DNA of 64,000 nucleotides from Achromobacter anxifer (GTDB lineage: Bacteria > Pseudomonadota > Gammaproteobacteria > Burkholderiales > Burkholderiaceae_B). The notes below the pieces were generated by a model. That model was not told the origin of the DNA, did no database searches, and saw nothing but the letters and a program-made list of their open reading frames with translations. The stretch lies in NCBI RefSeq assembly GCF_903652925.1, contig NZ_CAHLAR010000004.1, forward strand, positions 496,001 to 560,000, in the 5' to 3' direction. The position numbers were made by a program, and so were the translations under genes. The stretch's first letter is position 1, and each line of letters begins with the position of its first letter. Shown here piece by piece: positions 1-8,341 of this stretch.

Positions 1-156
1 GCCCGAAAACGGGTGTTCCCTTGCGTTTCGACAAACCGGGGAATGCAAGGCGTTGCGTGCTCAAAAACTCGAAACGGCGTGGCCGTCCGCGTCCTGCCTG
101 GAGTCCTGCCCTGCAGCGAATTCATCAGCCTTGTCCTAGTTCGGACGCCGTCAATA

Positions 157-170
157 TAAGACGAGTCTGA
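157..170 (+). promoter_or_regulatory. RcsAB-box-like dyad upstream of the hybrid kinase gene
   Basis: The 14-mer TAAGACGAGTCTGA has the TAAGA...TCTGA outline of an RcsB/RcsAB box and contains an AGAC/GTCT dyad. It lies about 130 bp before an RcsC-like hybrid kinase, which is what makes the match interesting. The rest of positions 1-297 holds no credible gene; it is moderately AT-rich around 150-225. The match is by eye and partial in the centre. Confidence 0.3.
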
Positions 171-297
171 ATCCTGGAAAACAAATGCAAATATAGCGCC
201 GAAATCAATTTACCAATGGGGATTTCGTGGGATTCTTCGCCTGCGTTTCACCCGGCCCGCGCTACCCGCGCGCGCGGCCCCACACCGATAGACTGAT

Positions 298-3200
298 ATG
301 CCAAACACCGCCACGGCCTGCCTTGGCGACCCGCAAGACCTGCTCAACGCGGGAGCGCAACACGCCAAGGAACTCAGCCTCTTGAGCCGCTATCACTCCG
401 TGATGCTGTTCGGCGGCGGCATGGTGCTGTCCGTCCTGATCGTGGTGGCGGCGTGCCTGGTGCTGTACAACGCGGTCAACGCGGCGGTTTCCCGGTTGCA
501 GGCGGAACTCATGGCCCATCATTCCATCGTGACCATGGATATCGAAGGCAAGCAGACGGCCATGCGGCGCGGCGTCATTCATGCCGAACTGCTTTGGCAG
601 GCGCGGCCCGCGCCCTCGCGCGCGACCTGGCAGGCGTTTCGCGCCGGCCAGGGGCGAGCCAGGCTGCAGGCCAGCCCCGGCCTCAGCCCCATCCTGGCCG
701 CTGCCGACCTTGCGGCAGGCTCGTCCATGGACGACTACGCCCGTTATCTGGGCATGCTGGAACTGCAGGCCTACACCGCGACCGCCAGCGAGCAGGAACG
801 TAAGTCGCCGCTGATGGCATACGGCTACAGCCCCGACCTGCGCTTCGTGGGGCTGCTTCCGGCGCCGCGCGCGGAATACGCCGAACTGCTGCGGCGCGCC
901 GGCGTCCCGGATACCGCCGGCCTGATCGGCCGGCTGTCCTATGATCTGGCCGCCCTGTCCAACGCCGCGGTGGCCGCGCAATGGGCCTCGACCCGCCGCA
1001 TCCTGTGGCAGCCGCCGGGCGTCAATCCGCTATCCGGCGAGAACGTGCTCAAGCTCGTCCAGCCCGCCTTCGACGGCCTGGATCCTTTCATGATTTTCGT
1101 CAGCGACTATCCCGTGAGCGCGCTGGCAGCGCGGCTGGACGACATTCCCACAGGCACGGCCGTGGCGCTGGTCGACGGCGGCGGCCGCGTCCTGCTGGAC
1201 GTCGACCGGACCGGCGCGCCGCGCGCGGAACCCATCCGCGCCGCCCTGGCTGCAGGGTCCTGGAGACAGCCGGCGCATGAAGCGCGCACGCATTTCCAGG
1301 ACGGCGTTTTCAGCCTCAGCGAGCCGTTGCTGGATACCGGCTGGACGCTGGTCTACGCCTATCCGTGGCGCACAATCGTCGGCTCCATCCTGCCCAGCCT
1401 GGCGCTGTATCTGACCGTGACCATCCTCCTGTTGGGCACGCTGTGGGCGCTGCTGCTGTGGTTCAACCGCAAGGCCCTGATCCCCGTTTACCGCCGTTCG
1501 CAGCACGTGTTCGAAAGCGAGCACATGAACCGCTCCATCATCGCGACGGCGCAATTCGGCGTGGGCCTGGTGTCGTGCGCCGGCGGTGAAGTGCTGCTGC
1601 AGAACGCCATGATGGAGCGCTACGCCGCGCGCGCGGCGGCAGGCGTGTCCCTGCCCGCGCTGCTGCGCGACTGCCATGCAGGCGGCGACCCTAAAGCCTG
1701 GGTTCAGCGCGACCGCGAGGTGTTGCTGCGGCTGGACGACGGCCGCGAATGCGAACTGCTGGTCAACATCGTCAAGACGCGGTATCACGGCGACGACGTG
1801 CTGCTGTGCAGTTTTGCCGATGCCACCGCGCGCAAGGACATCGAAAAGAAACGGGAGGACGCCCGCGTCGCCGCCGTCGAGGCGGTGCGCGCGAAATCCG
1901 TGTTCCTGGCAACGATGAGCCATGAGATCCGCACCCCCCTGAACCTGCTGCTGGGCCATCTGGAACTACTGGACCGCGACCAGGCCGGCGGCCGCCAGGA
2001 CGGACGGCTGCGTACCGTTCGCGAAGCCTCGCGCGCGCTGGTCGATCTCATCAACGACATCCTGGACGTATCCAGGATGGAGTCCGGGCAAATGACGGTC
2101 GAACGCATCCCCTTCGACCTTGAGCGGCTCATCGCGGAGGCCGTCGCCATGTTCGAACCCGCGGCGCAGGCCAAGGGGCTGCGTCTTTCATCCACGACCG
2201 ACCCCGCCCTGGCGCGGCGCTATGCCGGCGACCCGACCCGGATACGCCAGATTCTGGTCAATCTGGTGGGCAACGCCGTCAAGTTCACCGATGATGGCGA
2301 GGTCGCCATTGCGGTGACGGCGGCGCTCGGCGGCGCCGGCGATGCCGCGGTCCTGATCCAGGTGCGCGACACCGGCATCGGCATGACGCCGGAGCAGGCC
2401 GCGCAGGCGTTCACGCTGTACGCGCAAAGCGACAGCTCCATCGCTCGCCGTTTCGGTGGTTCGGGACTGGGCCTGCCCATCAGCAAGAAACTGGCGGAAA
2501 TGATGAACGGGACGCTCTCCGTTTCCTGTCCCCCCGGCGGCGGCAGCGTGTTCAGCATGACGCTACCCCTGCAGCCCTGCCACGACGCGGCTTGCGCCGA
2601 GCCGCAACCTGGGGGCGTCCCCACCGCTGGCGCGGAGCCGGCGCAAGCGCCCACGCTGGCCGGGGTAACGCCGGACATCCGCATCCTGGTGGTCGACGAC
2701 CATCCCGCCAACCGCGCCCTGATCCTGGACCAGCTTGCCGCCCTGGGCTGCCCCGCCGACGCCGCGGAAAGCGCGACCGCGGCGATGCGATGCCTCCGGT
2801 CGCGCCGCTACGACCTGGTCATGACGGACCTCAGCATGCCCGAGATCAGCGGTTACGCCCTGGCGCATTACCTGCGTGGACAGGAAGCGCGCCTGCCCAT
2901 CATCGCAATCACCGCCCACGCGGATCCGGAAGAACTGCGTCCTGGCGGGCTGGCGGCCTTCGATGCCGTCCTGCAAAAACCGCTGTCGCTGCGATCCCTG
3001 CAAGGCGCCATCCAGCAGTACCTGCCCCGCGCGCGCCCGTGGCCTCAGCAGACACAGGAGGACCCCGCCCTCCGGCCGCCCGAGCCCGGGCTGCTGGCCG
3101 CGATGGAAGCCAGCCTGAGCAACTCGCTGGCAGTGATCCGCCAAGCGCTCGCGGGCGCCGATTTTCAACAAGTGCGGGAGCAATGTCACTCAATGCGCGG

Positions 3201-3351
3201 CGCATTCGCCATGATGCGGAAAACCGATGTCGCCCAGCGCTGCCTCGACCTGGAGCGGCTGGCGGCAGCCCGCAACCGGCGCATGCTGGAGGCAGGCTTG
3301 CCAGAACTGGAAGCTCTGGCGCGCGCCGCGCTAAGCCCGGCCATTCTGTAG
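298..3351 (+). CDS. RcsC-like hybrid sensor histidine kinase (HisKA-HATPase-REC-HPt)
   Basis: This 1017-residue membrane sensor kinase of the RcsC/BvgS multi-step phosphorelay type has one transmembrane segment at about 35-58, a periplasmic sensor region to about 355, and a second segment at about 362-388. A PAS-like linker leads to the HisKA domain with the phosphorylated histidine at about residue 542 in an SHEIRTPLN motif. The ATPase shows the N box (NLVGNAVKF), DTGIGM and GGSGLGL. A receiver domain follows with phospho-acceptor Asp about 844 (MTDLSMP), then an HPt domain with His about 964 (CHSMRGAF). All three relay residues are present, so the His-Asp-His part of the relay is intact. 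The cognate response regulator is not in the window; it could lie beyond position 1. No classical Shine-Dalgarno precedes the ATG. The input signal is unknown. Confidence 0.93.
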   Translation: MPNTATACLGDPQDLLNAGAQHAKELSLLSRYHSVMLFGGGMVLSVLIVVAACLVLYNAVNAAVSRLQAELMAHHSIVTMDIEGKQTAMRRGVIHAELLWQARPAPSRATWQAFRAGQGRARLQASPGLSPILAAADLAAGSSMDDYARYLGMLELQAYTATASEQERKSPLMAYGYSPDLRFVGLLPAPRAEYAELLRRAGVPDTAGLIGRLSYDLAALSNAAVAAQWASTRRILWQPPGVNPLSGENVLKLVQPAFDGLDPFMIFVSDYPVSALAARLDDIPTGTAVALVDGGGRVLLDVDRTGAPRAEPIRAALAAGSWRQPAHEARTHFQDGVFSLSEPLLDTGWTLVYAYPWRTIVGSILPSLALYLTVTILLLGTLWALLLWFNRKALIPVYRRSQHVFESEHMNRSIIATAQFGVGLVSCAGGEVLLQNAMMERYAARAAAGVSLPALLRDCHAGGDPKAWVQRDREVLLRLDDGRECELLVNIVKTRYHGDDVLLCSFADATARKDIEKKREDARVAAVEAVRAKSVFLATMSHEIRTPLNLLLGHLELLDRDQAGGRQDGRLRTVREASRALVDLINDILDVSRMESGQMTVERIPFDLERLIAEAVAMFEPAAQAKGLRLSSTTDPALARRYAGDPTRIRQILVNLVGNAVKFTDDGEVAIAVTAALGGAGDAAVLIQVRDTGIGMTPEQAAQAFTLYAQSDSSIARRFGGSGLGLPISKKLAEMMNGTLSVSCPPGGGSVFSMTLPLQPCHDAACAEPQPGGVPTAGAEPAQAPTLAGVTPDIRILVVDDHPANRALILDQLAALGCPADAAESATAAMRCLRSRRYDLVMTDLSMPEISGYALAHYLRGQEARLPIIAITAHADPEELRPGGLAAFDAVLQKPLSLRSLQGAIQQYLPRARPWPQQTQEDPALRPPEPGLLAAMEASLSNSLAVIRQALAGADFQQVREQCHSMRGAFAMMRKTDVAQRCLDLERLAAARNRRMLEAGLPELEALARAALSPAIL

Positions 3352-3415
3352 CCGATGCGTCTGGCTATTTCTGCTCGGCCTTCTCGGCCGGCTCCCTAGT
3401 CCGTTTCCGGCGCCA

Positions 3416-4405
3416 TCAAAGATCCAGCACCAGCAATTCGCTGCGGGCGCGGGAAACGCATACGGTCAGGTAGTCCTGCTGGTCGGCGGCATCCAGCACA
3501 TAGTCGCGGTGGTCCACCTCGCCAGACAGGTAGCGCACCTTGCAGGTGGCGCACAGCCCGGCCTCGCAGGACGTCGCAAGGCCGATGCCCGCATCCTTCA
3601 GCACGTCCGCGATGCTGCGGTCCGCGGGCACGGCCAGGCATTGCCCCGTGCTGGCGATCTCGATCCGGAATCCGCCTTCCGGCGCCGCCGCATCGGGCAC
3701 GCGCTCGGGCGCCTTGAAATGTTCGCAATGCACCGTGCCGGCGGGCCAGTGGGCGGCCGCCTTCGCGCAGGCGTCCATGAAACCAGCGGGGCCGCAATAG
3801 AACAGGTGCGTGCCTGCCGGCGGCGCGCCGTGCAGCAGGCCGGCGATATCCAGACCGCGCGCTGGATCGCCGTTGTCGAAGTGCAGATGCAGCCGCCCGG
3901 ATTCCAGCAAGGCGTCCAGCTCGCCGCCGAAGGCCGCGGCGCCGGCATCGCGGGCGCAGTAGTGCAATTCGCAATCGGCGCCCTGTTCGCGCAACGCGTG
4001 GGCCATGGCCTTGAGCGGCGTGATGCCGATGCCGCCGGCCAGCAGCACGGTCTTGCGCGCGGCAGGATGCAGTTCGAAATTGTTGCGAGGACGGCTGACG
4101 CGCACCCGGTCCTGGACGCGCAGGCGTTCATGCAGGCTTTGCGAACCGCCCCGCCCCTTGGCATCGCGCAGCACCGCGATCACGTAGCGGCGCCGCTCGG
4201 TGGGCGAATTGCACAACGAGTATTGCCGCACCAGGCCGCCCGCCAGATGGATGTCGATGTGGGCGCCGGCCGAGAACAGCGGCAACTCGCCGCCGTCCGG
4301 ATCCACGAATTCATAGGAATGGATGTTCCTGCCTTCATAGCGGATCTGCGTCAGGAACAGCTCCAGTTCCCCGGGCTGATCCGCGTCTGCTTCGCGCTGT
4401 GTCAT
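3416..4405 (-). CDS. Phthalate-dioxygenase-type reductase (FMN, plant-type 2Fe-2S)
   Basis: A 329-residue electron-transfer reductase that passes electrons from NAD(P)H via flavin to a ferredoxin centre and then to a Rieske oxygenase. The flavin motif RQYS is at residues 60-63, the nucleotide-binding GGIGITP at 124-130, and a C-terminal ferredoxin domain carries Cys 280, 285, 288 and 316. Flavin-first, ferredoxin-last order defines the phthalate dioxygenase reductase/VanB family. The start at 4405 is chosen because GAGGAG sits just upstream; the open frame reaches much further upstream but only through the preceding gene in another frame. It follows the oxygenase gene by 68 bp, separated by a strong hairpin. 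The substrate of the pair cannot be read from the sequence. Confidence 0.92.
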   Translation of the reverse strand: MTQREADADQPGELELFLTQIRYEGRNIHSYEFVDPDGGELPLFSAGAHIDIHLAGGLVRQYSLCNSPTERRRYVIAVLRDAKGRGGSQSLHERLRVQDRVRVSRPRNNFELHPAARKTVLLAGGIGITPLKAMAHALREQGADCELHYCARDAGAAAFGGELDALLESGRLHLHFDNGDPARGLDIAGLLHGAPPAGTHLFYCGPAGFMDACAKAAAHWPAGTVHCEHFKAPERVPDAAAPEGGFRIEIASTGQCLAVPADRSIADVLKDAGIGLATSCEAGLCATCKVRYLSGEVDHRDYVLDAADQQDYLTVCVSRARSELLVLDL

Positions 4406-4433
4406 CTTGTCTCCTCGACTTTTTTCTGCCGAA

Positions 4434-4465
4434 TCCGGCGCGCGCCGCCATGCGCGCGCGCCGGA
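4434..4465 (-). promoter_or_regulatory. Intercistronic 12-bp GC hairpin between oxygenase and reductase genes
   Basis: A perfect 12-bp inverted repeat (4434-4445 and 4454-4465) with an 8-nt loop fills the gap between the Rieske oxygenase stop and the reductase start. In the transcript it is followed by GGATTCGGCAG and then AAAAAA, not a U tract, so it is not a classic terminator. It could stabilise the upstream mRNA end or limit read-through and so adjust oxygenase:reductase ratio; that role is inference. Confidence 0.6.
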
Positions 4466-4473
4466 CCGCGGCC

Positions 4474-6024
4474 TCAGGCCTTGCGGGCCGACTGCTCCAG
4501 TTCTTCCAGGCGCTGGCGCACGGCCTGCGCGCGGGCCTCGCCCTTGAGGTGCTCGCACTCCGTCAGGATCGCGACGATGCCCTTGGAGATGCGGCGCCGT
4601 TGCGCCACTTCGTCGCCGATGTCGTCGGCCAGGGGGATTTCCAGGACGTTGCCCGAGCAATAGCTGTTGGGCGCGCCGGCGACAGACCTCAGCCATTCGG
4701 CGAAACCGGCGGGCCCGGCCGCGGGGTTGGCGCCCCGCACCGCGTCGCGCAGCAGCTTGCGGAACATGTACAGCCCGGCGTCGAACTTGGTGGGATGCTC
4801 CAGCGCATGGACCGCGATCGGCCGCTGGCTGATGATGGCCTCGTAGTCGCCCGGCGCGTACTGCGCCTCCTTGTAGTTGGCGCGTTCGCGATGGTTCGGC
4901 GGAATTGGCGGCATGTCCTCGATGCCGTATTCGCCGAAGCGTTCCGGCCTGCGCATGGCGACCTGTCCTTCCAGAAAGTCGATGCTCTCGTAGCCCACCC
5001 ACTCCTTCTTGCCGATGCCGCGCGTGTCGATGCCGGGTCCCATGACGCGCCAGCCGATCATCTTGCTGTTCTCGTCATCGACCGGCACCGTCCAGCGGAT
5101 GATGTGGAAGCGGCTGAAGAGCTTCTTCTTTGAGCCGTCTTCCGAGGTGTAGGCGTGCAGGCTCAGGTTGGGCAATGCCTGGTGCTGCACCCGGATGAAC
5201 AGCTTGTCCTTGTCGACCCGGCGCGCGCCGGCGCAGGCCAGGCTGCGGCCGTTCTGCACGGGGATGAACTGCATGTCCGGCGCGACTTCCATGGACGCGG
5301 CGCCGACTTCGTCGAAGGTGGTGCCCTGGTAGTGGCCGCCGACCACGTTCTTGCCCGCGTGCAAGGCCGTGGGGTGATAGTTGTCGGCCGCGTTGTCCTG
5401 CACCTGCAGCCAGTTGCAGTGCTGGAAGTTGCTGTACGGCACCAGCTCGTCGCCTGGCAGCACGGTGAAGTCGCCTTCCCATTCGGGGAACGGCGGCTCC
5501 TCGTCCGGCGGCCCCATGTAGGCGAAGACCAGGCCGTTGCGCTCCACGGCCTTGTAGGCGCCCTGGCGGATCGAGCAGGCGTACTTCTCAGCCTCGGCCT
5601 CTTCGCCGGCGGGGAACGGCACATGCAGACAGGTGCCGTCCACGTCGAACACCATGCCGTGGTAGCAGCACTGGATCCCACGCTCCTGGATGGCGCCGTA
5701 CTCCAGCGAAGCGCCGCGGTGGACGCAATGCGCATGCAGCACGCCGACGCGGCCGCTGCCGTCGCGGAATGCCACCAGCTCCTCCGTCATGATCTTCAGG
5801 AAGCGCGGCGTATCGGTCAGCTCCATCGACATGCAGATCGGATGCCAGAAGCGCCGCATGTATTCGCCGGTGGGCGTGCCCGGCCCGGTTTCCGTGAGTT
5901 CCGGGTCATGGCCCACGACCTTGTTCGTGTAGTACCCGCCATAGGGGATCAGCTTCTTGACCGTGGCCTGGCCCGTGCCGCCGGCGGCCGAGTCGGCGCC
6001 GTGCTTGTCCATCAGTTTGCTCAT
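4474..6024 (-). CDS. Rieske non-haem iron oxygenase, catalytic alpha subunit
   Basis: A 516-residue aromatic-ring oxygenase or O-demethylase alpha subunit of the phthalate dioxygenase (single-component) family. The Rieske cluster ligands are C100-x-H102 and C119-x2-H122. The mononuclear iron site is marked by DNAADNYHPTALH with His 217 and His 222, and Asp 214 fits the bridging aspartate. It is longer than most members of the family (about 350-450 residues), mainly through N- and C-terminal extensions; the C-terminus after about 480 is charged. The start at 6024 has GGAG upstream. It is first in a leftward pair with its reductase and is divergent from a GntR regulator, the normal layout for an inducible aromatic catabolic operon. 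The substrate is not identifiable; no ring-cleavage genes are adjacent. Confidence 0.92.
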   Translation of the reverse strand: MSKLMDKHGADSAAGGTGQATVKKLIPYGGYYTNKVVGHDPELTETGPGTPTGEYMRRFWHPICMSMELTDTPRFLKIMTEELVAFRDGSGRVGVLHAHCVHRGASLEYGAIQERGIQCCYHGMVFDVDGTCLHVPFPAGEEAEAEKYACSIRQGAYKAVERNGLVFAYMGPPDEEPPFPEWEGDFTVLPGDELVPYSNFQHCNWLQVQDNAADNYHPTALHAGKNVVGGHYQGTTFDEVGAASMEVAPDMQFIPVQNGRSLACAGARRVDKDKLFIRVQHQALPNLSLHAYTSEDGSKKKLFSRFHIIRWTVPVDDENSKMIGWRVMGPGIDTRGIGKKEWVGYESIDFLEGQVAMRRPERFGEYGIEDMPPIPPNHRERANYKEAQYAPGDYEAIISQRPIAVHALEHPTKFDAGLYMFRKLLRDAVRGANPAAGPAGFAEWLRSVAGAPNSYCSGNVLEIPLADDIGDEVAQRRRISKGIVAILTECEHLKGEARAQAVRQRLEELEQSARKA

Positions 6025-6088
6025 GTCGTGTCTCCAGTGTTGCGGCCTGCGCCGCGCTCGTTGATTTGAATCTACATTCCGAATACCG

Positions 6089-6106
6089 AAGTCTGTATAC
6101 AGACTT
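6089..6106. promoter_or_regulatory. Perfect 18-bp palindrome, probable GntR/FCD operator
   Basis: AAGTCTGTATACAGACTT reads identically on both strands. It lies in the 191-bp divergent region between the Rieske oxygenase and the GntR gene. FCD-type GntR proteins bind short palindromes centred on a GTATAC-like core, so this is the best operator candidate for the adjacent regulator. It is 65 bp from the oxygenase start and 110 bp from the regulator start. Confidence 0.72.
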
Positions 6107-6181
6107 TAAAGGCACAATAGCGCTTTGTTCATTCGGGTTACTACCGATCAAAGCATGCGATTGACGCTCCAATCGCGCGCC

Positions 6182-6203
6182 TGTACTCTGAATCCAAAGT
6201 ACA
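6182..6203. promoter_or_regulatory. Second dyad next to the GntR start
   Basis: TGTACT and AGTACA arms are separated by 10 nt just before the GntR start codon. The decamer AAAGGCACAA occurs both at 6108-6117, right after the palindrome, and at 6203-6212, right after this dyad. A weak autoregulatory site is possible; spacing differs from the 18-bp palindrome, so the two may not bind the same protein. Confidence 0.3.
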
Positions 6204-6215
6204 AAGGCACAAAAA

Positions 6216-6884
6216 ATGACGCTCAAGTTCGACAAGATCCAAGTCCGCCCCGACTACGTGGACGAGGTCTACCGGGTCCTGCTGGACGCCATCAGCGACG
6301 GTTCCCTCGCCCCCGGCACCCGTCTCACGCAGGAAGAGATCGCCGAACAGTTCGCCGTGTCGCGCTCCCCCGTGCTGCAGGCCCTGCGCCTGCTGAAGAA
6401 GGACGGGCTGGTTCAAGACGCGCCCGGGCGCGGCGTGCTGGTCGCGCCCCTGGACCTGGACTGGATCGGTAAGCTGTACGAAGTCCGGGGCGCGCTGGAT
6501 GCGCTGGCAGCCAAACTCGCCGCCCAGCGCGGCGCCCGCATCGACAAGAGCCTGATCGCCCAGGGACAGCAGGCATCCCGGAGCAACGACGTCAAGTCCA
6601 TGATCGACGCGGACATCGCGTTCCACAACGCGCTCTACCAGGCTTCCGGCAACTCGCTGATCGCCGACAGCGCGCACCTGCATTGGGTGCACCTGCGCCG
6701 CGTGATGGGCGCGGTGCTGCAATCGTCCGCGCAACGCGACTCGATCTGGCAGGAACACGAGGCCATCGCCGACGCCATCAATGCCGGCGACGAGGCCCGC
6801 GCCGTGGAACTCACCAACCTGCACGCCGAACGCGCCCGCAGCAACCTGCTGCAACGCCTGGGCGAAGTCCTGGACGAGCGCTGA
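6216..6884 (+). CDS. GntR-family transcriptional regulator, FCD subfamily
   Basis: A 222-residue regulator with an N-terminal winged helix (about 10-75; LTQEEIAEQFAVSRSPVLQALRLL) and an all-helical FCD ligand-binding domain (about 85-210) carrying acidic and His residues suited to a metal/carboxylate ligand site. It is divergent from the Rieske oxygenase operon and is probably its repressor, released by the substrate or a pathway intermediate. The palindrome in the shared promoter region supports this. The spacing AAAGG to ATG is a modest ribosome site. Ligand identity is not known. Confidence 0.9.
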   Translation: MTLKFDKIQVRPDYVDEVYRVLLDAISDGSLAPGTRLTQEEIAEQFAVSRSPVLQALRLLKKDGLVQDAPGRGVLVAPLDLDWIGKLYEVRGALDALAAKLAAQRGARIDKSLIAQGQQASRSNDVKSMIDADIAFHNALYQASGNSLIADSAHLHWVHLRRVMGAVLQSSAQRDSIWQEHEAIADAINAGDEARAVELTNLHAERARSNLLQRLGEVLDER

Positions 6885-6939
6885 GACGCCGGCCTGCCGG
6901 CGCTTGCGCGGAATCGCGGCGAGCGTCATCGGGCGATGC

Positions 6940-8259
6940 TCAACGGCGCTGCGCTGGCGCGCCATTGACGTCCTTGGCGGGCACCAGGAAAGTCAGCAGG
7001 CTGCCCAGCACCATGCTGGCGGCGATGCCCACGATGCCGCCGCCGGTGGAGCCCGTGGTGGTCTGCATCCAGCCGATCAGATAAGGGCTGATCACGCCCG
7101 AGATGCTGCCGATGGAGTTGGCCAGCGCGATGCCGGCCGCCGCCGCCGCGCCGCCCAGGATGGCGGGCGGCACCGTCCAGAACTGCGAGATCGTGGTCAT
7201 CACGCCCATGGTGCCGGCGGTCAGCGCGATCATGGCCAGCACGGTGTTGTTGGCATAGACCACGCTCAGGCACAGCGCCGCCGCGCCGACCACGCCCGGC
7301 ACCGCCAGATGCCAGCGGCGTTCGCCGTGGCGATCCGAACTCTGCCCGACCATGATCATCGCCAGGGTGGCCGCGGCATAGGGCAAGGCCGACAGCAGGC
7401 CGATGTCCATGGTGTCCGACACCCCGGCCGCCTTGACCAGCGACGGCAGCCAGAAGCTGACGCCGTACAGGCCCATCGTGAAACAGAAGTAGATGCCGCT
7501 CAGCAGCAGGATGCGCGGACTCAGCAGGCCGTCGCGCAAGCTGTGCAGCTTGTTCTGGCCGGACTGCTCTTCGTTCAGGTTGCGGGCGATCAGGTCCTTT
7601 TCGTCCCGAGTCAGCCATTTCGCGTCCTCGACCTTGTCGTCCAGGAAGAAGAAGGCGACCACGCCGATCAGCACCGTGGGTATCCCCTCCAGCAGGAACA
7701 GCCATTGCCAGCCCGCCAGCCCATGCGCGCCGCCCATCGACGACATGATCCAGCCCGACAAGGGGCCGCCCACCACGCCCGACATCGGAATGCCGGTCAG
7801 GAACAGCGCCGTCACCTTGCTGCGCTGGCTCGACGGAAACCAGTACGTCAGGTAGAGCAGGATGGCCGGAATGAACCCGGCTTCCGCCACGCCCAGCAGA
7901 AAGCGCATGATGTAGAAGCTGGTGGGCGTGGTCACGAACATCATCGCCGCCGAGATCAGGCCCCAGGTCACCATGATGCGGGCGATCCAGCGCCTTGCGC
8001 CCACGCGCAGCAGGATCAGGTTGCTGGGCACCTCGAACATCAGGTAGCCCACGAAGAAGATGCCTGCTCCCAGTCCGTAGACCGCTTCGCTCATGCCCAG
8101 GTCGTTGAGCATCTGGAGCTTGGCGAAACTGACATTGACACGGTCCAGATAGGCGCACAGATAGCAAAGAAACAGGAAAGGCAGCAGCCGCCACATCACT
8201 TTGGCATAGACAGCCGTTCCCGACCGCGGCGCATAGCCCGCGTGGCTCGTGGTACTCAT
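6940..8259 (-). CDS. MFS permease, anion:cation symporter (ACS) family
   Basis: A 439-residue inner-membrane transporter with 12 predicted helices. The N-terminal helix motif YLDRVNVSFAKLQM and the loop between helices 2 and 3 are typical of the ACS family that imports organic anions such as tartrate, phthalate, glucarate and hydroxyphenylacetate. I chose the ATG at 8259 (MSTTSHAG), which has GGAGACG upstream; the frame extends 18 codons further but that stretch is Arg-rich and unlike the family. It lies 82 bp downstream of the class II aldolase gene on the same strand and likely imports that enzyme's substrate or precursor. Confidence 0.9.
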   Translation of the reverse strand: MSTTSHAGYAPRSGTAVYAKVMWRLLPFLFLCYLCAYLDRVNVSFAKLQMLNDLGMSEAVYGLGAGIFFVGYLMFEVPSNLILLRVGARRWIARIMVTWGLISAAMMFVTTPTSFYIMRFLLGVAEAGFIPAILLYLTYWFPSSQRSKVTALFLTGIPMSGVVGGPLSGWIMSSMGGAHGLAGWQWLFLLEGIPTVLIGVVAFFFLDDKVEDAKWLTRDEKDLIARNLNEEQSGQNKLHSLRDGLLSPRILLLSGIYFCFTMGLYGVSFWLPSLVKAAGVSDTMDIGLLSALPYAAATLAMIMVGQSSDRHGERRWHLAVPGVVGAAALCLSVVYANNTVLAMIALTAGTMGVMTTISQFWTVPPAILGGAAAAAGIALANSIGSISGVISPYLIGWMQTTTGSTGGGIVGIAASMVLGSLLTFLVPAKDVNGAPAQRR

Positions 8260-8341
8260 GGTGATTCGTCTCCGTTGGTTCTGATCCGCGCGCCGTCTGA
8301 CGCGGCGCGGCATGGGCGGATGCGTGGCCGCCGCCCCGGCT

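Noticed and set aside
3357-3415. CGGCC-TTCTC-GGCCG stem between the kinase and reductase genes
   Set aside because: Five-bp stem without T run; not convincing as a terminator.
6887-6902. CGCCGGC/GCCGGCG inverted repeat between convergent GntR and MFS genes
   Set aside because: Two-base loop and no T run; too short to call a terminator.
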